Part shown: positions 7,227 to 13,203 of the stretch, in pieces
How positions within the stretch are numbered: position 1 is the stretch's first letter
Layout of the letters: each line of letters begins with the position of its first letter
Source of the DNA: STC-54 sp964504665
GTDB lineage: Bacteria; Patescibacteriota; Microgenomatia; Daviesbacterales; UBA10151
Direction: 5' to 3'
Length of the DNA: 22,836 bases
NCBI GenBank assembly: GCA_964504665.1
Contig: CAZDEH010000013.1
Coordinates: 1 to 22,836, forward strand
Made by a program: the position numbers and the translations under genes
Notes under the pieces: generated by a model
Seen by the model: the letters and a program-made list of their open reading frames with translations, nothing else
The model's database searches: none
What the model was told of the DNA's origin: nothing

Positions 7227-7275
7227 TTATAATGAAAGCTTATCATAAAATGTTTTCATTGTCAATGAAAACATT
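7221..7275. promoter_or_regulatory. Paired palindromic operators at the AAA ATPase promoter
   Basis: The motif TTTCATT-N3-AATGAAA occurs twice: at 7221-7237, over the start codon, and at 7254-7270, over the TTGACA -35 (complement of 7260-7265). The second copy sits in a larger perfect palindrome with 13-bp arms (7249-7275) that also covers the kinase gene's stop. Centres are 33 bp apart, about three helical turns. This layout suits repression of the ATPase gene by a dimer. Confidence 0.55.
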
Positions 7276-8929
7276 ATGAAAGCGGCAGAGTAAAAGCAAA
7301 GGTTGAGCCTAGTCCAAGCCCTTCAGAGTTCCCCCAAATACTACCCCCATGAGCCTCTATAATGCCTTTAGCAACTATTAGACCCAAACCTGTTCCCTTC
7401 CTAACTCCACTTTTACCTTTACCAAATTGTTCAAATTTAGAAAATAATTTGGGAATATCTTCTGATTTAATACCATCACCGGTATCAATGATTGAAACCA
7501 TGATATGATCCCCGGTTTTTTCTGCCTTAACAGTAACTGATCCTGTGTCAGTATATTTAATAGCATTTGATAATAAGTTATTTAAAGCCTGACCCACTCT
7601 TCTTTTATCAAAATCTAATTTAGGTAACGGAACCCCAATATCCACGACCAACTGAATGTGTTTTTGCTCTGCTACAGGTTTAAGTACGACAACTTTTTCC
7701 TCTATCAACGCTATTAAATCCTCTTCCTTTTTCACAATTTCAAATTTTCCAGTCTCGATTTTAGCTACATCCAGCAAATCATTTACTAAATCCATCATTT
7801 CCCCTGTTGTTGATCTGATTATTTCTAAATTTTTAACAATGTCTTGTGGAGATAATTTCTCAAGATCAGTCATAATCTCTACAGTACTATAAGATATGGT
7901 CGTTAAGGGAGTCCGCAGTTCATGAACCATCATAGCAGTAAAGTCATCTTTCATCTTCTCCAGTTCTTTCTTCGAAGTAACGTCATGAAAGATTACCGCA
8001 GCTCCCAGTAGATAACTATACCGGTCAACTACAGGCTCCACATAAACTTCCACAAAATTTTTATTTATCTCTACTTCTTTTAGCCTGACAATGTTTTTGT
8101 GAGACAGCGCCTGTTTAATTGCATTCTCCAGGTCCAGTTTAAGCCCCACTCCGGCAATTATCTCCATTAAACTATCAACCGACTTAACCCCTAACATACT
8201 AGCCAGAGCGGGGTTAGCCACGCTCATTCTGAAGGAAGAATCAACCATAAAAATTCCATCACTTAGAGAAGATATCATTGCTGACAACCTTCTTTTTTCG
8301 TTCTCTACCACCTGAGTAAGCTTACTGGCACTGGTCGATACCTGACTCAAAATAGTATATAAAATCTTTGTGTCTTCATCTTTGTATAAACCCGGTGCAT
8401 TTGAAGAAATATTAATTAAGGCGGACAACTCACTACCTATCATCATCGGCAGGTTAAAAGATGAACCAACCTCGTTAGTTCCATTCAATGATAAACCTCC
8501 GGAAACAGTCTCATCAATTAAATCCACCATCACTTTTCTCCCGGACATTGTCGAATATGATACAATTAGATCCTTTTTGACACTGTCAATAAATTGCTGA
8601 GCAGTTCCTTCTGCAGCATGAATTTTTAATATTGTTCTGCCTTCCGAACCCATCATAATATAGCTAACTGTGACGTACTCGACTAAACCGGACAAAGAAT
8701 CAGTGATGATCTCCAGGATTTGTCTTAAATCAAGAGAATAACCAGCCCTTTCTGCTAAAGACCGGAGAACAGCCAGCTCTAAAACCTGTCGTTTTAATTC
8801 CTTTTCCCGTTCCTCCATTTCAGTCTCATGAAGTCTGGTATGCTTTTTGAATCTTGATAAATAGACAAAGAAAAGAGAAATAAAAATAGAATTTCCAAAT
8901 AAGAATAATCCCAAGGCAAGTGGATCCAT
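7274..8929 (-). CDS. Membrane-anchored GAF-PAS sensor histidine kinase
   Basis: A 551-aa protein. One N-terminal membrane helix (about 4-26) is followed by a charged coiled coil (28-60), a GAF-like domain (about 62-205), a PAS domain (about 212-320) and the kinase core. The HisKA box has the phospho-acceptor His336 in MMVHELRTPL. The HATPase domain has an N box (NNLLSNAIKYT), G1 (DTGDGI), F box (FSKFEQF) and G2 (GTGLGL). All catalytic motifs are intact. With little sequence outside the membrane it probably senses an internal signal. The receiver gene at 9705-10079, on the same strand, is the likely partner, though a TA pair separates them. Confidence 0.92.
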   Translation of the reverse strand: MDPLALGLFLFGNSIFISLFFVYLSRFKKHTRLHETEMEEREKELKRQVLELAVLRSLAERAGYSLDLRQILEIITDSLSGLVEYVTVSYIMMGSEGRTILKIHAAEGTAQQFIDSVKKDLIVSYSTMSGRKVMVDLIDETVSGGLSLNGTNEVGSSFNLPMMIGSELSALINISSNAPGLYKDEDTKILYTILSQVSTSASKLTQVVENEKRRLSAMISSLSDGIFMVDSSFRMSVANPALASMLGVKSVDSLMEIIAGVGLKLDLENAIKQALSHKNIVRLKEVEINKNFVEVYVEPVVDRYSYLLGAAVIFHDVTSKKELEKMKDDFTAMMVHELRTPLTTISYSTVEIMTDLEKLSPQDIVKNLEIIRSTTGEMMDLVNDLLDVAKIETGKFEIVKKEEDLIALIEEKVVVLKPVAEQKHIQLVVDIGVPLPKLDFDKRRVGQALNNLLSNAIKYTDTGSVTVKAEKTGDHIMVSIIDTGDGIKSEDIPKLFSKFEQFGKGKSGVRKGTGLGLIVAKGIIEAHGGSIWGNSEGLGLGSTFAFTLPLS

Positions 8930-8935
8930 AAAAAT

Positions 8936-8941
8936 AGTATA
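8936..8941 (-). promoter_or_regulatory. -10 box of the histidine kinase gene
   Basis: TATACT on the minus strand, 6 nt from the ATG at 8929, placing transcription start on the start codon. The -35 is poor (TGGTAT at 17 nt). Confidence 0.5.
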
Positions 8942-9003
8942 CTGTATATTTTCTTTCTATACCATACAACAATAATTTTCCGTCAAGGCAAACCTTCTGA
9001 ATC

Positions 9004-9032
9004 TTGACACAAAGATGCTTTAATGCTAAAAT
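9004..9032 (+). promoter_or_regulatory. Promoter of the plus-strand vapBC pair
   Basis: TTGACA (9004-9009), 17 nt, TAAAAT (9027-9032). The ATG at 9039 is 7 bases past the last base of the -10, exactly where the RNA should begin: leaderless. Confidence 0.75.
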
Positions 9033-9038
9033 GTCTTT

Positions 9039-9260
9039 ATGATACGAACTACAGTTAGATTTGAAGATAATATTTTTCAACAGGCTCGTAAGAAGGCTAT
9101 CGATCAAAGAATTCCTTTTACAAGTTTTGTTAATAACGCATTGAAAACTTATTTAAACACTACCGAGAAGATCAAAAAAATAGATTTTAAAGTTAAAATT
9201 TATAGGCTGGGAGAGATTCAGGGAAATTTGAGCAGAACAGAAATCTATCAAGATGTTTGA
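9039..9260 (+). CDS. VapB-like antitoxin, probably ribbon-helix-helix
   Basis: A 73-aa protein. The N-terminal half (MIRTTVRFEDNIFQQARKKA, then FTSFVNNALKTYL) has the pattern of a ribbon-helix-helix DNA-binding domain: a short β-strand with alternating residues followed by two helices. The charged C-terminal third would wrap the toxin. It overlaps the following PIN toxin gene by 8 nt (ATGTTTGA), typical of translationally coupled antitoxin-toxin pairs. The 'FTSFVNNAL' helix resembles antitoxins of PIN toxins. The family subtype is not certain. Confidence 0.72.
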   Translation: MIRTTVRFEDNIFQQARKKAIDQRIPFTSFVNNALKTYLNTTEKIKKIDFKVKIYRLGEIQGNLSRTEIYQDV

Positions 9261-9711
9261 ACCTATCTTATTTGACACAAATATTTTAGTTTATGCCCAT
9301 AACTTTGATTCCGCTCTTCATCACTATGCGTTAGACAAAGTTAAGGATGTAGCAGAAGGAAGGTTAAAAGGGGTATTAGCACAACAAAACTTACTTGAGT
9401 TTTACTCAATAGTTACTGATCATAAAAGAGTTGCCAATCCACTTTCTCCCAAAGAAGCAAAGGAGCTTATAAAAGATTACTTAAATTCCCCTTTTGAGAT
9501 TATTTTTCCTACTAAGGAAACAAGTGAAATATTATTATCTCTTTGCCAGGAAAATAATATTAAAAATGGCGAGATCTTTGACATCTATCTAGCTGCTACT
9601 TGTGTTTCTAATAAAATTAGAACTATATTAACAGCTAATATCACAGACTTTAAAAATTTAACAGTGTTAAAAGTAATTGACTTAAATTCAGAACTGGAAA
9701 AAAGCTACTGA
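9253..9711 (+). CDS. vapC: VapC-like PIN-domain toxin
   Basis: A 152-aa single-domain PIN protein, the usual VapC length. Conserved acidic residues are visible: Asp8 in FDTNIL, Glu49 in LLEFYS and Asp109 in EIFDIYLAAT, with a late TANITDF segment. VapC toxins cut tRNA or rRNA using Mg2+ at this acidic cluster. The C-terminal 7 bp overlap the 3' end of the oppositely oriented receiver gene (9705-9711), so the pair is tightly wedged between two genes that read the other way. Confidence 0.85.
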   Translation: MFEPILFDTNILVYAHNFDSALHHYALDKVKDVAEGRLKGVLAQQNLLEFYSIVTDHKRVANPLSPKEAKELIKDYLNSPFEIIFPTKETSEILLSLCQENNIKNGEIFDIYLAATCVSNKIRTILTANITDFKNLTVLKVIDLNSELEKSY

Positions 9712-10079
9712 ATATTTAGAATCTGTTTCACCTTAACTACCATTTGAGCAGGCACAACTTGGTATTTGATAAAAATATCTAAGACTCCTAAACTTTTGAG
9801 TTTGTCATTATTCAGGTCTTCGACATAATTAGTCATCACCACAACCGGTAAATCTCTCATTAAAGGACCGGAACGGAGGGTCGTTAGAAATTCAATCAAA
9901 TCACCGTCTGGCAGAAGGTAATCTGTCAGGATAATATCATATTTAGTACCTTCACCAAGTTTTTGCTTTGCTTCGTTTAAAGTAAATGCCTGGTCAACCT
10001 CAAACCCCTCAACTCTAAATCTGATCGCTACCAGATCAGACATAGCTTTTTCATCTTCAATGATTAGTATTTTCGCCAT
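9705..10079 (-). CDS. Single-domain response regulator receiver (CheY-like)
   Basis: A 124-aa receiver without an output domain. The acidic pair Asp9/Glu10, phospho-acceptor Asp53 in LTDYLLP, Thr83 in MTNY and Lys105 in FIKYQ are all in place. As a stand-alone receiver it must act by binding another protein or passing phosphate on. It follows the LytR_C gene by 9 bp without its own Shine-Dalgarno, so the two are probably one transcript and coupled. The nearest kinase on the same strand lies past the inverted vapBC pair. Confidence 0.9.
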   Translation of the reverse strand: MAKILIIEDEKAMSDLVAIRFRVEGFEVDQAFTLNEAKQKLGEGTKYDIILTDYLLPDGDLIEFLTTLRSGPLMRDLPVVVMTNYVEDLNNDKLKSLGVLDIFIKYQVVPAQMVVKVKQILNIQ

Positions 10080-10088
10080 ATATAAATA

Positions 10089-11315
10089 CTACTTCTTCCC
10101 AATCACAAATTCCAGGTCAGCTTTATCAGAGGACTTCAAAGAAGCCGCAGCAGAAGATGCTTGATAATCTGTCACATCAGTTAGCAAAATCTTTATTTGC
10201 TCATCCATCCCTGCCTTTGCTTTGATAATACTTTCTCCAACATTTTGAGTAGGAGTGTTACCTGTTTTATCTATCTGCCAACCTAGTTCTTTCAGTTTAT
10301 CAGCCAGGGTACCGGCTGCACCGGTTTTAGGGGTACCGTTAAGGACTCTGACTTTATACTTAGATCTATCTATTGACGGTGTTGGAGTTGGTGTTGGGGT
10401 AGGTGTGGGGGTTACTTCAACCACAGCTGATTTTGAAGGGTTTATTCTATTCGTAATTATTGACAACAGCTGATCTCTATAAAATACAACTCCACCAAAA
10501 ATAATAATCAATAATAAAATGGGGACAAAAACTATAATTCTAGACCGTTTTTTTTCACCAGTGTTTTCGTTCATTGTTGTTGCCTTCTGATTCCAATTAT
10601 ACTCTTCTTTAGGCACTTTTTCTTCCCCTGTCTCTGCCTCCTCTAAATCATCCAATCTTTTTTCAACAATAGGTGAAACATTACTGGTACTCATAAAATG
10701 TTCTGCCGTGATACCAAAATTTTGCTTGCCCAAATCCAGAAGTGAGGTAATATTTGCTTCCAAATTATCCAGATTGGAATCAGTTTTTGCCAGAGCATGG
10801 CCTCCTTTCACTAAAACTAATTCTAAACAGCAACCAGGAGTCAAATGGTCAGCAATTTGATCAATGACCACAGCAGGACTATCCGATCTATTGTGGCTGG
10901 CTATCACCTCTGCATGAGGCAAATTGTCAGCAGTTTTCCCTGAATCCTTTGGATAAGCAAAATATTGGATCAAGTTCCCATCAAGAGGCTGACTAAAAAC
11001 GTCAAGATCCTCTTTGGGTCTGGGCCATTCCGGAGCTTCTCCTGTTTTGACTACTTGAAGATAATACTGGTCTTGACTAGCGGTTTCGCTTTGTTCAACA
11101 AACTCCTTTTTAAATTGGTGTTCAGGAAGATCTCCTGTTTCTTCTTGTTTTATAGGTTCTTCCTGCTCTTCCTGTTCTTCTTCTGATTTCTCATCATTCT
11201 TAGTTTCACTTTCATCATCTAAAGGATCGTTGTCAAGGGAATGATAAGAAGTTTTGGGAGGAGTGTCTTTTTCAGACTCATCCTCATTATGATCATCAGG
11301 CAGATTATTTATCAT
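10089..11315 (-). CDS. Membrane protein with acidic cytoplasmic region and LytR_C domain
   Basis: A 408-aa protein. Residues 1-80 are very acidic and probably disordered. Residues about 81-215 form a folded domain I cannot name. A single membrane helix lies at about 259-279 after a basic stretch (KKRSR). A Thr-Pro repeat (about 302-313) then leads into a C-terminal LytR_C domain (319-408, beginning YKVRVLNGTPKTG). LytR_C domains lie outside the cell and often accompany cell-wall polymer ligases, but the LCP catalytic domain is absent. The inside-out layout, next to a receiver gene, suggests a link between cytoplasmic signalling and the envelope. Confidence 0.78.
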   Translation of the reverse strand: MINNLPDDHNEDESEKDTPPKTSYHSLDNDPLDDESETKNDEKSEEEQEEQEEPIKQEETGDLPEHQFKKEFVEQSETASQDQYYLQVVKTGEAPEWPRPKEDLDVFSQPLDGNLIQYFAYPKDSGKTADNLPHAEVIASHNRSDSPAVVIDQIADHLTPGCCLELVLVKGGHALAKTDSNLDNLEANITSLLDLGKQNFGITAEHFMSTSNVSPIVEKRLDDLEEAETGEEKVPKEEYNWNQKATTMNENTGEKKRSRIIVFVPILLLIIIFGGVVFYRDQLLSIITNRINPSKSAVVEVTPTPTPTPTPTPSIDRSKYKVRVLNGTPKTGAAGTLADKLKELGWQIDKTGNTPTQNVGESIIKAKAGMDEQIKILLTDVTDYQASSAAASLKSSDKADLEFVIGKK

Positions 11316-11323
11316 ATTTTTAT

Positions 11324-11695
11324 TTAATAATTTGCTTTTTCAGCATCTGACTTAGTTTCATGAATTGTGCCTTCAGGATGATGCGGTGGCGAATACATGG
11401 TAATTATTTTCATGGGAATATCACCTATGGTAATAAAATTATGTTCTATCCCTGCATGAACCAATACCAAATCCCCTACCTTAAATGAAGCTTCTTCTCC
11501 ATTTAACACCACTTTTCCTTCACCCTCTACTAAATATAAAACCTGATCTGTATCGGGGTGTACTTCTGATCCAATTTCTCCTCCTGGAGGAATACTCATA
11601 ATTACCACCTGAGTATATTTACCCGTCTCTAAAACATGTCTGAAATAAGGATTGTGTTTTGCTTGAGAGTTAATATCCTGAAGATAACCTTTCAT
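11324..11695 (-). CDS. Cupin-domain protein
   Basis: A 123-aa small cupin starting MKGYLQDINSQ. Cupin motif 1 is partly visible as G.EIGSEVHPDTDQVLYLVEGEG (one His, with Asp/Glu in the usual metal-ligand positions) and motif 2 as LVLVHAGIEHNFI (His). The C-terminus YSPPHHPEGTIHETKSDA is characteristic of a small stand-alone group common in CPR and Firmicutes. The catalytic role is unknown; it may be a sugar isomerase-like or metal-dependent enzyme. The frame is open upstream to 11767, but the conserved family start is MKGY. It precedes the LytR_C gene by 8 bp and is likely the first gene of that operon. Confidence 0.85.
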   Translation of the reverse strand: MKGYLQDINSQAKHNPYFRHVLETGKYTQVVIMSIPPGGEIGSEVHPDTDQVLYLVEGEGKVVLNGEEASFKVGDLVLVHAGIEHNFITIGDIPMKIITMYSPPHHPEGTIHETKSDAEKANY

Positions 11696-11765
11696 AACTA
11701 ATATTAGATTAGCAGAAAATAAATTGCTTTGCAAATTTAATTTTAATACCCAACTTTTAACCTCC

Positions 11766-11784
11766 AAAAATTTCTAATAATTCC
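11766..11784 (+). repeat. 19-bp direct repeat, left copy
   Basis: AAAAATTTCTAATAATTCC, identical to 12469-12487. Read on the minus strand it encodes the end of a PIN-like tail (KELLEIFGG, stop), resembling the true C-terminus GELLEIFIH of the PIN gene at 12460-12900. The relBE-like module lies between the copies. Confidence 0.7.
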
Positions 11785-11822
11785 TTTATGTACTCCAAAT
11801 AATATTTAGATGTATCCTTCTC

Positions 11823-11860
11823 TTGACAATTATATAACTGTTGTGTATACTTTGTATACA
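11823..11860 (+). promoter_or_regulatory. relBE promoter with overlapping palindromic operator
   Basis: TTGACA (11823-11828), 17 nt, TATACT (11846-11851). A perfect palindrome TGTATAC-TTT-GTATACA (11844-11860) covers the -10 and the predicted start and ends one base before the ATG at 11862. This fits autorepression by the antitoxin. The leader would be only about 4 nt. Confidence 0.85.
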
Positions 11861-11861
11861 T

Positions 11862-12140
11862 ATGACTACTGTAATTCACATCAGAGCTGATAAAGAAGTG
11901 AAGAAAAATGCTCAAAAGGCTGCTAAAGACTTGGGGTTAACCTTAAGTGACGTGATTAATGCTTCCCTTCGAAATTTTATCAGAACCAGAGAGATTGTTT
12001 TTTCGGATATTCCCCAAATGACTCCTGAACTTGAAAAAATACTGGATACTGTTGAGAAAGATATTAAAGAAGGTAAAAATTTCTCCCCTGCTTTCAATAA
12101 TGCTGATGAAATGGACAAATACCTGGACTCCTTAAAGTAA
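11862..12140 (+). CDS. RelB/DinJ-like antitoxin
   Basis: A 92-aa protein starting MTTVIHIRADKEVKKNAQKA, the ribbon-helix-helix start typical of RelB/DinJ antitoxins, followed by 'LGLTLSDVINASLRNFI' (second helix). The C-terminal half (EKILDTVEKDIKEGKNFS, then ADEMDKYLDSL) is the acidic toxin-binding tail. It ends 4 bp before the toxin gene. The palindrome over its promoter is the expected binding site for the N-terminal domain. Confidence 0.87.
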   Translation: MTTVIHIRADKEVKKNAQKAAKDLGLTLSDVINASLRNFIRTREIVFSDIPQMTPELEKILDTVEKDIKEGKNFSPAFNNADEMDKYLDSLK

Positions 12141-12144
12141 TTTC

Positions 12145-12405
12145 ATGAAAATCTTGCTTCACAAAAATTTCCAGAAGCATTATTTAAAGCTGACTGAAAG
12201 CCAAAAGAAAAAATTTAAGGAAAGAAGGAACTTATTCCTGCAAGACGAGTTTAACCCTGCTTTAAATAATCATTCGTTAAGAGGTAAATATTTAGGGTAT
12301 AGAAGTATTAACATAACTGGAGACTTAAGGGTCATTTTTAAAAAAGAGGTTAATGGCAATATCATGTTTATAGACTTGGGTTCCCATAGTAATTTATATG
12401 GATAA
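12145..12405 (+). CDS. RelE/YafQ-like mRNA interferase toxin
   Basis: An 86-aa protein with the RelE/ParE-superfamily layout: KNFQKHYLKLTESQKKKF helices, then 'HSLRGKYLGYRSINITGDLRVIFKK' and a C-terminal IDLGSHSNLYG. The 'L.G...G.RS.....D.RVI' core and final 'GSHS.LY' are characteristic of YafQ-type toxins, which cut mRNA on the ribosome. It is full length and appears intact, so it should require the upstream antitoxin. Confidence 0.87.
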   Translation: MKILLHKNFQKHYLKLTESQKKKFKERRNLFLQDEFNPALNNHSLRGKYLGYRSINITGDLRVIFKKEVNGNIMFIDLGSHSNLYG

Positions 12406-12475
12406 AAATTCACTTTAGCCTCACAAGGAGAGTCCTTGGAGTCTCCTAGTCTCCTAGTCTTAATGGATAAAAATT
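12398..12475. repeat. Short repeats between relE and vapC 3' ends
   Basis: ATGGATAAAAATT occurs at 12398-12410 and again at 12463-12475, 65 bp apart. Between them an 8-bp unit AGTCTCCT is tandemly repeated (12440-12460, 2.6 copies) beside a small hairpin CAAGGA-GAG-TCCTTG. The segment separates two convergent genes; no T-run was seen, so it is not called as a terminator. Confidence 0.5.
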
Positions 12476-12900
12476 TCTAATAATTCCCCTGGAGTGACTA
12501 TTTTTAAAGGCTTGAAAGATTTTTTTATATCTGGTTTTAATAAATGCTTTTTATCAAGGGTAACTAAAAAATCACATTCAGTTAATTTTGCCCCAGCAAT
12601 TAGATGAGCATCTCTTACATCAATCTTTTTAATTTTTTCTATCTCCGATAAACGAATTTTCTCCCTAACTATAATCTTTGAATTAACAATAAATTTCTGT
12701 ATTTCCCGTTTGTTTTTTTTAATCTTTAAAATATGCTCTTCTATCTCTTCAATCACAGTTTGAGAAGTTAGGCATATAAAAATACCCAGGTTGGAAAGCT
12801 TAATAACTTTAGCTGAACCACCATTTACAGAAAGTAAGGCAGTTATAATTACTGAGGCATCAAGATAAATTTTAGTTGGCTGAGGATGTAATTTTTTCAT
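12460..12900 (-). CDS. PIN-domain toxin, VapC-type
   Basis: A 146-aa PIN protein. Active-site acids are likely Asp14 (IYLDASV), Glu in TVIEEIEEH, Asp in VRDAHLIAGA and Asp in LVTLDKKHL. The closing 'P.KIVTPGELLEIF' pattern fits the 'putative toxin-antitoxin system PIN' family (COG1569-like). The start is ATG 12900; an in-frame start at 12915 is also open. It overlaps the antitoxin gene by 29 nt, so translation is coupled. Its last codons overlap the 19-bp repeat that also occurs upstream of relBE. Confidence 0.85.
   Translation of the reverse strand: MKKLHPQPTKIYLDASVIITALLSVNGGSAKVIKLSNLGIFICLTSQTVIEEIEEHILKIKKNKREIQKFIVNSKIIVREKIRLSEIEKIKKIDVRDAHLIAGAKLTECDFLVTLDKKHLLKPDIKKSFKPLKIVTPGELLEIFIH
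12469..12487 (+). repeat. 19-bp direct repeat, right copy
   Basis: Identical to 11766-11784; here it encodes part of the genuine C-terminus of the PIN toxin on the minus strand. Confidence 0.7.
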
Positions 12901-13150
12901 TAACCTTAACCTCAAGTTTAGAGGATAATTGATCCATCTTTAACCATTCTTTAATTTCAGCATCAGAGAAAATTCTATAAGGAGCACTTTCTGCCGATTC
13001 AATAATAACTTTATTCCCAACTTTTTTAGCTTTTACAACTTCTCCTTCAGTTAACCCAAGCTCATCTCTCCAGGATTTAGGAATGGTAACCATCCCTTTA
13101 CCTAAAATTCTCACCCACTCTTCTTGACTATTTGAGATTAAATTGCTCAT
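12872..13150 (-). CDS. AbrB/MazE-type antitoxin of the PIN toxin
   Basis: A 92-aa protein. Residues about 10-50 (WVRILGKGMVTIPKSWRDEL, then GLTEGEVVKAKKVGNKVIIES) are a SpoVT-AbrB swapped-hairpin DNA-binding domain, as in VapB/MazE antitoxins. The C-terminal part (FSDAEIKEWLKMDQ) would bind the toxin. Its promoter sits at the 3' end of radA and the gene overlaps the toxin gene, the standard antitoxin-first order. Confidence 0.87.
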   Translation of the reverse strand: MSNLISNSQEEWVRILGKGMVTIPKSWRDELGLTEGEVVKAKKVGNKVIIESAESAPYRIFSDAEIKEWLKMDQLSSKLEVKVNEKITSSAN

Positions 13151-13174
13151 ATTTCCAACTTTCTACTTTTTTAC

Positions 13175-13203
13175 ATTATAAACTTATTTTTACCCTTTGT
13201 CTA
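13175..13203 (-). promoter_or_regulatory. Promoter of the minus-strand vapBC pair
   Basis: TAGACA (complement of 13198-13203), 17-nt spacer, TATAAT (complement of 13175-13180). The -35 lies within the last codons of radA. The leader is about 18 nt with no clear Shine-Dalgarno. Confidence 0.7.

Noticed and set aside
10378..10416. GT-rich tract as a regulatory or Z-DNA repeat
   Set aside because: It simply encodes the Thr-Pro linker of the LytR_C protein.
11757..11861. 34-aa minus-strand frame ending ELLEIFGG, as a gene
   Set aside because: It starts inside the relBE operator and has no promoter; treated as a remnant associated with the 19-bp repeat.
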